This document shows positions 21,690-33,529 of a DNA stretch of 64,000 nt, one piece after another. Both the position numbers and the translations under genes were made by a program. This DNA is from Diphasiastrum complanatum (lineage: Eukaryota > Streptophyta > Lycopodiopsida > Lycopodiales > Lycopodiaceae). The notes under the pieces are model-generated. The model saw only the letters and a list, made by a program, of their open reading frames with translations, had not been told where the DNA came from and made no database searches. Positions within the stretch are counted from its first letter, which is position 1, and every line of letters starts with the position of its first letter. The stretch is from positions 33,678,525 through 33,742,524 of the forward strand of contig CM055093.1 in NCBI GenBank assembly GCA_029204225.1, in the 5' to 3' direction.

Positions 21690-24563
21690 GACGTTAGTGA
21701 TTTTGGAAAGAAAATTCTAGGACTGTAAAGATCTGGTGATCAATGGTGTGTTTTAGTACCTAGTCGCGATATGGAAAAGAAGAAAACCATTCGATCAAAT
21801 GTGGGATATTTTGAAAAATTTTGAGGTTTAATCTAGATTCCAATGTGGTATCTCATTATTTACAAAATCAGAGGCCCTCAAATCTATTTCTCGGTTTCTT
21901 AATTAATCCTTTACTTCTTAGTAGTTTCTCAAATGTAAGACATCAGACTAGTTTATATGAATTCTTTCCAACATGAAGTTATTCTTCTGAAAGACTGTTA
22001 TGTCATATAAATTACTACTTGTGTGAATAGACTTGGAATTCAGATAAATTCTAAGGTAAAATGTTTCAATCTCTTAAACCATGGAAGATCTCTGTTGCAT
22101 AAATGGATTTCGATGGAATAGTAGTTTCTATCACTCAGATTGAAAATATTTGAAGGAGAAGTTCTGTTTGTAATGAAGTGAAATTCTTTAGTGGAAGCAC
22201 TTATTACTGATTTTTCTAGGATTTAGATATTTTCATATATCACCTTTTCAGTTAAGTTTTATGGAAATTTATAATTTCCTTAAAAGGAGGGGTGAAGTGG
22301 TGGAATAAAATTCTATTTGGGAATCTGTTGGTTGCATAAATTTCGAAAGAGAACCAGCTAGAGTATAGAAATGAGTTTGGATCTGAAAGGAATTTCGGAT
22401 AGATTCAGAGTAAGATACCTAATTGGAACTTTTTGAAAAAGAGAAATTCTCTAGGGATTGTGTGCACAATCTGGAACTGGAACAGGTTTGGAATTTGAAT
22501 CATTATCCATTAGTAGTACAATAAAAGGTCAAAAGTTACTAATTCCATTTTGATTGGAATAGAAGTAAGTTTGATCAAAATTTAAGTCTAAGAGTTCTAT
22601 ATTGGATCAACCTAATCTTAGTTAAGTATTAGGGTCATAAAGGGGTTAATCAGGTGGGAGAAATTATGTAATTAGAGGTAAGTGGGATTGGAATACTGTT
22701 GAGAGTGAATTTTATTCGTCTTAGAGATTTCCCGGATATGTTATTTACTCATGAGAAATAGAAAATATTTTGTAGCTGAGTTACAAGATCTCAGTGAGAT
22801 ATGTGAGTAACATATGTGGGTTCTAGAGGAATCTGCCAGATAAGAATGTGTTTATGTATTGGGTCATAGTGAGATTATTCTCATATGTGCATGATTAATC
22901 TTGTATGAATTACTGTGTAATACTAGTTACTAAGGTTTTCTTGTGCACTTAACCTAGTCAGTGAACATAAGCATATGATCAAGTATTGTTTTGACAGATA
23001 CTTGCAGAGTTAACAAATCTTTGTATAGAAGATTTATGGATTAACTTATAAATGATTTGGGTGAGGATCTAAATGTGGTGTTATACTAGTATAATTGAAT
23101 TCTTCACCAAGACATTTAAGATTTCTGAATCATTGGCAATTAACTTGAGTAGTTGATTACTCCAGGATGAAGTTAATTGGTAAAACAATCAGTGTGATGT
23201 GGATTCACCGGGAAGTGATGGTTTTGAATTATATTGCTTATAAGACGCATGATTAGTGAATCATTTCGGTTCATCAGTTAAAATTGTGTGCATTGGATTT
23301 GGAATAGAGGATTCCTTAGTTAAGGAAGGGACTCAGCTCATTAGTGATTGTATCTCAAAGAGCTCAAATGGATAATGAATCATAATGAATCCAAAAATAA
23401 AAAACTGAGTTGTTATTCAGCAGGACTTTGGGTATCTAGATTTGATTCTAGATTGTAATCTAAAGTTTTTGTAGTTGAAGATGATCGTCATTTTGGTATC
23501 CGTTCAATCTTTAATTACCAGTTGTTATAGAACTTGAATCTTGCACTTTCGTTAAAAAATCATGTTTTTGAAGTATTCTAAATCCAGTAATGGAAAGATT
23601 TTTGGAATGACTCTTGCTTTTCTTGAGTTATGTTAGACATATACTCCAGTATCCTGTAAATGATTAAGTATGATTTGGATTTCAGAAAAATTATGATTGA
23701 CAAATCATATGAATGTAAATATCTATGGTTGACGAATCATTAATAGATACTTAATTATTGTCTGAGGATTATAAGGAATTGTAATGATCCTTAAGTGTGA
23801 TGATTAATTCTTGATCTATTATGTGAGTAAGAATTCAAATCAGTGTTTTGAATCTCTCTACTCCAGTATTTTATTTGAGAACCTATGGATCTCACAGATA
23901 TCCTCACAAGATAAGCATTTGTGGAGAATTAAATTTTTCTAGTGGATGTGATTCTACTATAGTTTATGGTCTACAGATGCTTGAGTACAGTCCTTCATTT
24001 GAATTGGATTTCCAGTTATCTTAGGAGACAGACAAGTCTATTAAGATGAATGAATGCTATTTTTTTAACATTTGGTGCTAGAAACAGGAGCATTAAACTC
24101 AAAAGAGCATCTGGGATACTCAGAGTTGAGTTTTAATCATTCTATATCTTAATGATTCTCCTGGAGATTCTAGTTAGATGAATTATCATATCTTGGAATT
24201 GGATTCTAAGGATATTTGTACTTGAAAACTTATGAATTATCTGCCAGAGTTTGTGGATGATTTCAGACTGTAATTATAATTATATTATTTCTTTAACTTT
24301 AATCTCTTAAGTTAGGTTATCTCACCCAGCAAATGCTTTACATGAAGGTGATGTTACTAACTTATGGTAAATATAACCCAGTTGAAAAATTTATCGCTTA
24401 GTGTACTTTTTTAAACCTGAGTTGTACTCCAGTGCAGAGATTATCTCTAAGTACTTGTTTGTTATGAAAGTCAAACTAAGGATAATGATTTCCTCGGTTA
24501 TTATTGAAAGTTAAAGGAACTGTAATTCTTTCTTGTTTAGAGAGCTTCTAAGAATAGAAGCAG
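21690..24563 (+). repeat. Internal 3' region of a TGTTATGTCC-type LTR element
   Basis: A long AT-rich stretch with many stops in all frames lies directly upstream of a purine tract and 3' LTR. Its part 21930-22850 recurs in the same orientation at 43660-44530. Shared landmarks are GATTTAGATATTTTCATAT, CTTAAAAGGAG.GGTGAAGT and AGAGATTTCCC..ATATGTTATTTACTC. No gag or pol motif could be read, so this is either a non-coding 3' region or a very old copy. Confidence 0.55.
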
Positions 24564-24579
24564 TTTAAGGAGGAAAGAA
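24564..24579 (+). promoter_or_regulatory. Polypurine tract
   Basis: TTTAAGGAGGAAAGAA lies immediately before TGTTATGTCC, the LTR start. In LTR elements this tract primes plus-strand DNA synthesis and marks the upstream edge of the 3' LTR. Confidence 0.65.
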
Positions 24580-25077
24580 TGTTATGTCCATGACCAGTAA
24601 ATAGGATTCAGTATACTCCTAGTCTTGGATAGACGGTACTCTAGTAAATCAAGCTGTTAGTTATGCCACGTCATACTGGATGTAACCCGAAAGTAACTAA
24701 TATCCTTGTGAGGCCTAGAACACACTAAATGGAGTTTAGACAAGGTATGAGACAGTGTATGCATGTGTAGAGTTATCAATAGCAATTCTATGAATAGGTG
24801 GTCCATGCTTAGGACTCTATTCCAGGCGAACCTATGTATAGGGAACTTAGGGTTATGTATGGCTATGTGCCTAGATTGCTTTTGGCTCTATATATTGAGG
24901 CCAAACTCACCCTACTCCTCATTGTGATAATGGATTCATTGCTAGGGTTTTACTCTACATTCATGCTTCTTGTTCCTTGGCGTGGCTTCTAGAGTTGATT
25001 GGTTGCTTCTACTTGGTTGGGTGGTTGTTCCATAGTGTGTTATCTTGTAAGCATGATCTTAGGGAGCTTCCCTTATA
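24580..25077 (+). repeat. 3' LTR of TGTTATGTCC-type element
   Basis: The ~498-bp LTR starts TGTTATGTCCATGACCAGTA and ends CTTCCCTTATA. An inverted relative of 521 bp lies at 51031-50511, where it is followed by a PBS, so the pair defines LTR edges independently. A TATATATTGAGG box lies near 24893 and could be the promoter. The two LTRs face each other and are not the two ends of one element. Confidence 0.8.
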
Positions 25078-25084
25078 AGTCTCA

Positions 25085-25488
25085 TCTATATATTGACAGA
25101 TCACACAACTAGAAAACTCTATGTTCATCCACGCGAAGTATCCACATGACACCCGACACTTAGCCGATTTTCTGAAATTTTGTTTGTGTGGAACATTCAC
25201 GCGTGGATTATCCATGCCAAAAAAAAATTGAACACACCTCCGGCAAGTCCACCGGTGTTTTTTTTGACATGGCACCAAAAAATTTATATCCACACCAAAT
25301 TGAATTTTGAAAATTCCGACAACTATTTGGGAGGAAATCTTGGCGGCGCGGGACGACGGTTTTACGTGTACAAGCCATATATGAGGTGTGTTTTGGTGAA
25401 ATGGATAAATATTTTTTGTTTGACGTGAAATAGTTCAAAATCAACTATAGAGGATAAAATACAACCGCAAAAAAAAAAGATTGTAGTG
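25085..25488. mobile_element. Terminal fragment of a CACTA-type DNA transposon
   Basis: The fragment ends in TTGTAGTG (25481-25488), the reverse of the CACTACAA terminal inverted repeat. The preceding 380 bp contain inverted subterminal motifs (CCACGCG, CACGCGTGG, CCACATG, CCATGCC, CCACCGGTG), as expected of CACTA subterminal repeats. The other end was not found; the left side abuts the LTR at 25077. Confidence 0.5.
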
Positions 25489-25570
25489 GAGTTTTTGCCA
25501 TCGATTCAACCAAGACATTAAGCATGGACTTTTCAGACACATTGGTGTTGCCTCGTCATTGTGAACATGT

Positions 25571-26017
25571 GTGCATGAGTTTGTTACATCTATTTATTAT
25601 GAATTAAAATACAATCATAATAAATCTCTAATCTTAATATTGTTAAATGTGCAGATATTTTTTCAACCAGATCGACTAAACAAAATTTGGTGGTATGTTG
25701 TTCAAATTAGGCCACACTCAAGACATGTATTTGAAAATGCATATGTTGAGAATGAAATGGAAGATACAAATTTGGACAACACAAGTACATCTGATAAAGA
25801 TGTACAAATATCATCAAGTTTTATAAATCATGAAAATCCCAAAATTGATTCTCATGATTCCGACGACCTAGATGATGAAGAGGACAACAATGATTCTTTG
25901 CATAAAGATAATATTGAGAGAGATTCTAATCTCTATAGTGATGATGAAAATCATCTTAGCGGAGATGAGTTGCAAGATGTATTGGTTGATGAATTCAAAT
26001 CTTGCAATGATGAATAA
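25571..26017 (+). pseudogene. CACTA transposase (TNP2/DUF4216-like) C-terminal fragment
   Basis: From about residue 28 the frame reads VQIFFQPDRLNKIWWYVVQI, then RPHSRHVFENAYVE, matching the pattern where CACTA TNP2-type proteins have a DUF4216 end (a QVFYV/D..N..W.VV...PR segment). After it comes an Asp/Glu/Asn/Ser-rich acidic tail of about 90 residues, also common there. The start codon is arbitrary; upstream transposase is missing, and about 740 bp downstream come subterminal repeats. Function in an intact element is transposon mobilisation. Confidence 0.55.
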
Positions 26018-26740
26018 AATATGTACATGTCACCCATAATTTTGTCATAAAACGATACATTTGTGGCCAATATATATTGTTTTCAAAATTATTACATCTT
26101 TATACGATATTGCATTTCTTAAGTTTCTTTTCAAACACATCTCGCAATCACTTAGAATTGGAAAAACTTATCAATAGATGTGTGAACTAATTAAGAGAAC
26201 AATTAAAAATTGTAGAACGCTGATTATTTATATAAAGCATCTTCTTTGTGGTAACATTTGTGAAAATAATATGAAAGATAATATTCATCTTTGCAAACAC
26301 ACAAACGTATATAACATTGCAATTTTTTTATCAACAAATTCTCGGAACAAGATATCACATGGCTCTCAAGATACTTAGAATCCTTTCAAGTGCAAATTTA
26401 GCTCACACAATTTTTACCTATTAATACCATATTGACATTTAATGCCAAATTCTGATTATGGAACTTTATCAATATATAAACACATCATAATGTCCATAAA
26501 TGCATAAGATAGCAGGTTATATTCAACTTATAGTAATTCCAATTCGTAATAATTTGACATAGTGATCATTTGATTTTTGGTTCACATTTTATTATTAGTC
26601 CATACTTATTTTCAATATCTCAAAAAAAATCTCATTTGCTTTTAGATTAATCATAAAGTTGTTTGTTTATCAACATATTATTCACAATAGTTTTAAAAAA
26701 AAATTCACAACAAATTTATTTTGCATGGCAATATCAAAAT
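26018..26740. other. AT-rich interval, no gene seen
   Basis: Strongly AT-rich DNA between the transposase fragment and the subterminal repeats, probably the 3' non-coding part of the same CACTA element. Confidence 0.35.
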
Positions 26741-26754
26741 CCAACTCTTTGGAA

Positions 26755-27110
26755 TTTTCTCTGGAGATTGCCATGTGTGGCAAATCTCTAGAGGTGCATG
26801 TCACATGGTAGGCGGTTAAATAACAACCGTGCGTGGCACTTCCACGCGTGGCTCTACCACGCCAAGATATTTTGGCGCTCATTTTTTGAATTTTGGTTTT
26901 TGAAAAAAATTGTGTGGCAGTGCCATGCGAAAAGGAAAATTTCTTGTCGGACGCCACCTCCAACCTGGATTTCATCGGCAAGGTCTCTGAAATTTTTGGC
27001 GTGGATGTGCCATGCGTGGCAGAGCCACATAAAAGAAAAAAAATAAAAATTTCAGTTAAGTATCAGGTTCGTGTGGCAACATCTCGTGGCAAAACGCCCA
27101 TATATGTAGT
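26755..27110. mobile_element. CACTA subterminal repeat region
   Basis: Alternating direct and inverted copies of GTGGCA/TGCCAC and CCACGCGTGG-like motifs are packed into 350 bp: CCATGTGTGGCAAATC, GCGTGGCACTTCCACGCG, TACCACGCC, GTGTGGCAGTGCCATGCG, GATGTGCCATGCGTGGCA. En/Spm-type elements have such regions as transposase-binding arrays. No exact terminal CACTA was found; CATATATGTAGTTGTG near 27105 may be a degenerate end. Confidence 0.5.
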
Positions 27111-27129
27111 TGTGATTCCAACAAGGTTA

Positions 27130-28720
27130 CATAGGGCTGACAAGTGAAATACAATACTAAAAAAACATCATAAAGCATAACCACTTTGAAGACATCCAGC
27201 TGATACTTGCCACCATCCCACAACACAAAAACCGCAAGAGTTAGTACAGTGGGAAAGACATGTGTCATAGTTAAGCGTCATTTATTATCCATGTCCAAAA
27301 GAAGCTATACTACTTAACAACATGAATAGCATTCTTGAATCATAGTCCTATCTTCCCAAACAATAGAAAGTTTTTTAGCGATAGGCCAAGCCCTAATATT
27401 ACCGTATCAGGGCTTGTGCCATGCTGATCAATTTATGGGCAATTGGTCGGTATCAATTAATATAATTTTTAAACACAGTATGAACAGTTTTAACCGTAAA
27501 CATATACTTAGCTAAAAGACCTGGTGTGACACGTGTGCTGGTGTTAGAGCAAATCCATATCGTTCTAACCCATGTGAGCCATGTTGGACAAGGCACATCA
27601 CGCATTGTTGTCCATACAGTCGTATCTCACTAAAGCCTAATGTGACACGTTTGTGAGTAGCACATATTATTACCATGGTTGAAAGGTGCAAATACGTAGG
27701 TATTAGTTCATATTCGTGCCATACTAATCCATATACTTGTTTTGCATAAGCAAAAATCGGTTTTGTATCGCTATGTTCTATTTTGAACAAATTCATGCTA
27801 TACAGAACATTAAGTTCAACCAATGGTGTAAAGAACTTCGTTTAGGATAGGTATAGTTTGTTGCTTATATGGGACTTCCAATTGTTTTTACCAGGTATTA
27901 GGGTAGATCCGTGCCATTCTAATCCTTATGTAAAAAACTTGCATCTTACGCGTATCCATGTTGTCTAAGAACGTTATGTTGAAGACCCTAAAATTAGATC
28001 TAGGTATGAACTACTCAAGAGTGGTGTGAGATAGTTGTTAGACTGATTTATCAAAGGATTCGAAGGCATATCTTTATTTTCTTATATATGTTGTTATATA
28101 AGAAACAAATTGTTGCAAAGAGAGTAAGACATGTAAGAAAAACCGGATAAATCATTTCACGAGTGTTTACCATTAAGAGCATGTAATCAAACTGTATGTG
28201 GTTTGTATGTAACTCGAGAATCATGAAACGAAGTCCTACCTGAATGATTGTAGACGTCTTTTCTTGAGAGGAAGCCATGTAATTCCCACGAACAACTTGT
28301 TTTCTTTAAAACACAACCAAACATATAGTTTTTATCCCATAGCATCTATCATTCCTCTTTAAGAATCCAATATTTGCCTAAATATATTCTTTCGTACAAA
28401 GAATGTTCAAGCCAATCTTGTCATAGCATGTTTCAGCAAACGACGTACCTGTATAGTGGCTTAGTAATAAGTGATTCGAATTTGAATCTAAATGTGCCTA
28501 GTGGTAGGTCCTAGTAAGAAAGAGTGATACATTACCACAAATCATAGATGAACATTTAGTTTCAAATGCTATAGACTCTCTATGAGATGTGCAAAGCTTT
28601 TGACAAGACAAGTTGAGTAATTGAAAGAAGCACTATGAATCACAGAGCGAATGGTAAATCGCAGTAGTTCACTTAACATTGTTCTAAAAGAACTTCTTTT
28701 GGAATAAAAGAGAAGCATAT
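27130..28720. other. No gene seen
   Basis: Short frames only. A loosely repeated phrase with GTGCCAT.CTAATCC appears near 27715 and 27915, and in a hairpin context near 34887, so the area probably consists of old dispersed repeats. Confidence 0.25.
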
Positions 28721-28722
28721 GA

Positions 28723-29095
28723 ACTTCCTACAGTCCCCCATCGCTGGACAGGAAGTAGGTAAATCAAAGTTTCTTAATAAGAAAAGGTGTATTTGAGCCT
28801 ACTGTCCATCGCGGACAGCGGCTATCATTGTTTAGTTTCAACTCCATGGCTATCTAGCATACACATAAGCCACAAATAAGCAAAGACTTTCTGGTTTGCT
28901 TTGCTGCCTGGTAGGCAACTACCATGTGAATAAAGATATGAAGTGGCTCATCGCTGCCTATGAGGTATAGGCAACCAATTTCTAGATGAGAAAGATAAAA
29001 AAAATGGTCCATTGCTGATAAAGAGGCAGGTAGATCCATTTTTGGAGTGTACAGGTGATGGATGGTCCATCGCTAGATATCGAGCATTCTGTCCA
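28723..29095. repeat. Series of short hairpins around CATCGC
   Basis: Six CATCGC/TTGCTG-centred segments spaced about 60-80 bp apart (28739, 28807, 28890, 28949, 29010, 29068). Four form clear stems: 28723-28756 (ACTTCC..GTCC/GGAC..GGAAGT), 28802-28818 (CTGTCC/GGACAG), 28895-28907 (TGCCT/AGGCA) and 28955-28973 (TGCCTAT/ATAGGCA). No protein or known RNA family is recognised. Confidence 0.45.
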
Positions 29096-29429
29096 GATAC
29101 ATTTTGCTTATTATGAAGAGCTATGAGCATCATGTCAACAAAAGTAACAAAGCATTATGAATCTAAATGTTTTTAGCAACAAAAGGTGACTGCATTGTAA
29201 AGAAATAGAAAGAACCTCTTACCATTTGGTAAATTCAGGAGGATCGAAGCATAGTAATTTCAATCTTGCACAATTTCATCTTCAGGAGATAGGAAGGATG
29301 GCCAGCAGGTCCACCAGGTCAGCATGTCATCGAGGAAGGAGAACTGGCAGGCCAATGAAGAGAAGAGGGACATCAAAGAGAGGGCCAATGATGAACGTGA
29401 AGCAAGGTCTGGATGCTAACACTATACAG

Positions 29430-29765
29430 TTGTGATCAACAAGTAGTTGACACAAAGAATTGGGACCTAATAAGCAAGGTCTCCTCGACATATACCCATA
29501 GTGATACAGGTATGGCTCCATGCAAGGAATTCATTAATATATTTAGAGCTTGAAGTTGTAAGAGATTTGTTAGCTTTATCAAGGTTGTGGAAGATATGGA
29601 GTTCCATGAGCTCGTTTGGCTTGCCAAGATCTGCAATAATTTGCCCACTAAGATAGTTGAACCCAAGAGCTAAATGCTTGAGGTGAAAGAGATAGTCTAA
29701 GGTTGAAGGTATGCTTCCACACAATTCATTCCCTCACAGATTGAGCTTTTGAAATTGTATTATAA
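29430..29765 (-). pseudogene. LRR domain relic, minus strand
   Basis: The minus strand reads CGSIPSTLDYLFHLKHLALG, then FNYLSGQIIADLGKPNEL, two plant LRRs. After a frameshift near 29560 NSLHGAIPVSLWV follows. It matches the plus-strand relic at 8075-8300 in order and wording. Upstream on the same strand comes the inverted-repeat arm 29795-30267, just as at 5815-6305, so the block is an inverted duplicate of the first LRR locus. Confidence 0.7.
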
Positions 29766-29794
29766 TTTGCAACTCCTTTGAAAGGAGGTTCAAT

Positions 29795-30267
29795 TTATAA
29801 TGTGAGGTTCCAATGCAAAATCACATCTCGATGTTCTTTGTTTTTCTCAAGCACCATCTTAGGTCATGATTTGCCATAGCCACATGTAGACAAAGAAAAA
29901 AGTCTTCAAATTTTTGGGAACCTAGATGCATTTTTCCACTCAAATTTTGTTTTCTTGCAATTATGTATTCCCATCCCCACTTGAAATGGTACTATGATGC
30001 CTCACCTCATCCAATGAGGGCTTGAGAGATGGTGTGCTTACAATTATTGAAACTTTGATTACCACCATCAACCTTATATTATAATGGGGCCCACATTGTT
30101 ATGTCAAAATTTGGTTCAAATCAAGCTATTCAAAGAGTATATCACATCCACCAAAGTTGAGATTCGATTATGTATACCCTGGCAATTCGTGACATTTCAA
30201 AGTGTAAAATGAAGTCTCTAGGGAGTGCAACACATGCACAATCTAACATAGGTCAAGGAGTGCAACA
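29795..30267. repeat. Right arm of the 24-kb spaced inverted repeat
   Basis: This is the reverse complement of 5815-6305 with scattered substitutions and small indels, for example GTGGGGCCCAC-type and CTCATCCAATGAGGGCTTGAG blocks in mirrored order. No coding content. Confidence 0.75.
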
Positions 30268-30269
30268 TG

Positions 30270-30980
30270 AATGAATGAATGGAGGGAGGTATCTGCATAT
30301 TTTTAGCTTACATACATCGTTCTTCTTTTTTTGAAGGAATTTGACAAAGTTTTACACAAAAAGGAAAATGAGATTTGGGATTTTTGTATAAAAACATATG
30401 AATGTTGGGTGTGATCATGAGAGAAACTATTTTTTTAACGCTAGTAAAGTCGCGTCAAGACATAGGTTTTTTGCAAAAAAACTTAAATGTTAAGTGAAAT
30501 GGAGACTATTATACAAGTTCTAAATCCCAAAATGACACTCTATGAATGATCCTTTTTGTTGTTTTTTGATTTTTTTCAATAGCCATTCGGTCCAATCAAA
30601 ATACAAAAATTTGAAATCTATATAACGTAACTAGTCAATACCAAAAGATAAGTATATGTTGTCAGAAGCTTGAGAATTGCCACATGGAAACTTAGAAGCA
30701 TACCATTGGTTCGCTTGGCCTACTCGAAACATGCTAATCTGTCCAAGAGTACGTACTTCAAATTAAACAAGCTGAACTATGATGGTTAAGATCATGAAAA
30801 TTAATAACTATATCGAGTAAGCTCATAGAATTGTAGTTATCACCATATGTTGTTTCTAAGACTATTTTATGTGATTAAAAGTGATTAGGATACAAAAGAA
30901 TTAGTTTGGGGTACATAGCTTAGGATTTTAGTCGTTGTGATCATCAGATTATCAGTAGAATTAAAGCTAATCAAGGTTTC
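30270..30980. other. No gene seen
   Basis: AT-rich DNA with no supported frame or repeat. It separates the LRR relic from the gypsy integrase relic. Confidence 0.3.
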
Positions 30981-30984
30981 AAGC

Positions 30985-31470
30985 TTACGGAATATAATTG
31001 ACCAAAAGTGAGCTATAAAATTGGGCTCTATCACTAACAATATCACTTGGCACTCCATAAAGCCTAAATAATCTTTCCACAAAGATCCAGACTAAATATG
31101 AAGCCTTTGCAGTTGACTTTAATGGCATGAACGTAGTTAGCCTAGTTAACATGTCTACTACAACCCAAATAGAATCATTTTGCCATTGGATTTTGGGAAG
31201 TCTAACTATAAAATCCATAGACATGCCTTCCCATCGTTTCTGAGGGATATCTAAGGGATGTAACAACCCTCCAGCCTTTAAGCATTCCGTTGTGGCTAGA
31301 TGACAAGGTTTAGATTTAGCCACATAAGACTTGACAAATGGTTTGAGTTTTGGCCAATAAAACTCTCTTTTGACCAAGTCCAAAGTCTTGTCTATACTTG
31401 GATGACCTGCACAGGGTACGTCAAGACATTCATAAAGAATTCTCTTATTCAACTCATCATCTCCTGGTAC
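30985..31470 (-). pseudogene. pol: Ty3/gypsy integrase relic
   Basis: The minus-strand frame contains HPSIDKTLDLVKREFYWPKL, the H2C2 finger region of gypsy integrase. The cysteine end is decayed: YVAKSKPCHLAT where a C-x2-C pair is usual. The rve core follows with MDFIVRLP (first Asp), VVVDMLTRLTTFMPL and YGVPSDIVSDRAQFYSS (second Asp). The frame then stops at 30985 before the catalytic Glu. In an active element integrase inserts the DNA copy; this one is truncated. Confidence 0.88.
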
Positions 31471-31479
31471 ACAAACTTT

Positions 31480-32390
31480 CTTATTTCAAAATAGCAAACC
31501 ACCTCAAATGGCGAACTGTTCAAAATCTTCTTATCTTTTCTTAGGAACCTGAGATCCCTATGAGCAAATCTCTATTCCATTCTCATGTTTTTCAGTCTAA
31601 ATCATTTTCCAGATACAACCAAAATGAGAATTTGTTTCACATTTCTCTCTCAATGAAAGATATATAGCTATAGAAATCTGGGTAAATGAAAGTTCATTTG
31701 CTTCATCAATCCGATTACGAATGTTTGCAACTTGGTTAGAGTTGTCTTTGACATATCAGATCTCATGATCAAATCTTTGCATAAGCTTTTAGCTCAACGA
31801 GCTTTATGACCTCTCAGATTGTGTTGATTACAAAAGTACTTCAAAAAATGGTTATATATATACACTATAAATTGACTACCATCAAGATAATGCCTCCAAG
31901 TTATAGTGCATGTATCACAACAAATAACTCCTTTTAATGTAATTGAGCTCCGGTAAGTTTCTCGCTCTCAAATGCTATCGGACTGTCATTTTGTAAAAGA
32001 ACTGCTCTTATCACCGAATCACTTGCATCAATTCTAACAACGTAAGGTAAATGTGGATTTGTGATTTGGAGAATAGGAGCTGAAGCAACAATATTTCTTC
32101 ATTTCATTGAATAGGCGGACTAGGTTGACCTCTTTTCTTTTATCTTGTTTTTTTTTTCTTTAATCAAATTACTAAGAGGTGCTACGATCTTTGCATAATC
32201 CTCAATAGACTTAGAAAAGAAAACTGTAAAACCAAAAAAGGATCGAACTTCTCTAACTATTTTTAGTATCGTCCACTCAAGCACTGTCTTGACTTTATCC
32301 TCGTCTATCTTCAACCCTTCTAGGGTGATACTATGACCAAGATATACCAACTCATGCTTAAAAAATTCACATTTGAACTCTTTAGCAAAA
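31480..32390 (-). pseudogene. pol: Ty3/gypsy RT end and RNase H relic
   Basis: At 32350-32150 the minus strand reads VYLGHSITLEGLKIDEDKVK, REVRSFFGF and SKSIEDYAKIVAPLSNLIK, the gypsy RT-RNase H connection. From 32110 to 31480 RNase H and the spacer to integrase are only faintly recognisable with many stops. Upstream RT is missing; at about 32400 the element meets a TTCGCGAA-rich block. Confidence 0.8.
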
Positions 32391-32439
32391 AGCTTTGAAG
32401 AAACGAAATGTTTCTAACTACAAAGCCTTGCTAGCTTTT

Positions 32440-32645
32440 AGCCCTCAACTTGACGAAGATGTTCGCGAATACGAAAGTCAGGAGACATGTAGTACGAAAA
32501 GTTTCGCGAACTCGAAAGACAAAGGGACGCGAACTTGAAAGTCGAAGGGACGAAGACGAACGGTTCGCGAACTCGAAAGATTCACGGACGAAAAACTTTT
32601 GCGGTCCAGTACAAGAGAAGGCAAATGACCAAAACGAGAACTTCT
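32440..32645. repeat. TTCGCGAA-rich block
   Basis: TTCGCGAA and CGAACTCGAAAG-type motifs recur about every 15-30 bp (GTTCGCGAAT, TTTCGCGAACTCGAAAG, ACGCGAACTTGAAAG, GGTTCGCGAACTCGAAAG). It looks like part of a copia-type LTR U3 and resembles 3166-3370 and 4672-4990. Open frames across it come from the repeated, stop-poor motif. Confidence 0.6.
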
Positions 32646-32649
32646 CCTG

Positions 32650-33525
32650 ACCTCCATGCACCAGAGAGTACCAGCGAGATCATGCAAGTACCCAGAAGTA
32701 TAGATTTCTGATCTGATGACATGACGTCAGCAAATACATTTTAGGTCGTGGCTAATCTGCCACTCTTGTATTTCCCTGATTAGTTGTAGATGCTTAATCA
32801 CTTTAATCTTAGATTTACATAGAGCGACTATACTTACTGGATGTTACTAGACATATAGATCAACAGAGCACACATACAGTTTAATGTAGTAGTCTGATGC
32901 TAGTAAGCAATCAGGACGAAATACAGAATACATGTCCGCTTGCGTGCGAAGACAATTTTGTCTAGGATCTGTAGATCCAACTGTCCACTAGTAAAGCGAG
33001 ACGATTGCTCGTGAGAGAACTATGTTTCTCCCACGCCAACGCACTACGTGGATTTGCATGCAGCGCTTGAAGAAATAAGAAAAAGATCAATATAGATGAT
33101 TTTCTTGCTATGTCTGATCTCAAATGCTAATGTGTCTGTTGTTTATTCGTGTGTCTAACTAAGTTTTTTTCATTTGAATTTTGCACCTTGGTTGAAACTA
33201 TGTTGAATGCTGTATTAATTTTATAAACGTAGAACAACAGTGCCTGACTATACTCTGGAGGACTGTAGGAGTGATTCAGCTGGCAGTGTCCAGCGATCGC
33301 ATCTGAACTCCATTCGCTTTGCGAAAACTTTGTGACTGCGATCCTCCTCATACTCTCATCAAGCTTTTCTCTACTAAGAATCCACAAGATAGTCTTAAGA
33401 TGATTTATTTGTTCTTTAAGAGTTCTACTATAGATGAAAATTTCAAATGTTTGACTAGTGGTGAAAGGATATGAACAGATATATGGAATAGATGACACTG
33501 AGACTTCCAGTTAAGTTGTAAGGCA
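32650..33525. other. No gene seen; probably LTR/leader remains
   Basis: A 123-codon minus-strand frame (33127-33498) has no family features. The position between a TTCG-rich block and a copia RT piece suggests leftover LTR and leader sequence, but no PBS was found. Confidence 0.3.
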
Positions 33526-33529
33526 TCAA

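Noticed and set aside
25571-26017. Stand-alone host gene for an acidic protein
   Set aside because: The W.VV..RP segment, acidic tail and nearby subterminal repeats fit a CACTA transposase end better.
28723-29095. CRISPR-like array or tRNA cluster
   Set aside because: Repeats are not identical, spacing varies, no cas genes, no tRNA cloverleaf, and the genome is clearly eukaryotic.
33127-33498. 123-codon minus-strand ORF
   Set aside because: No recognisable domain; lies in presumed LTR/leader remains.
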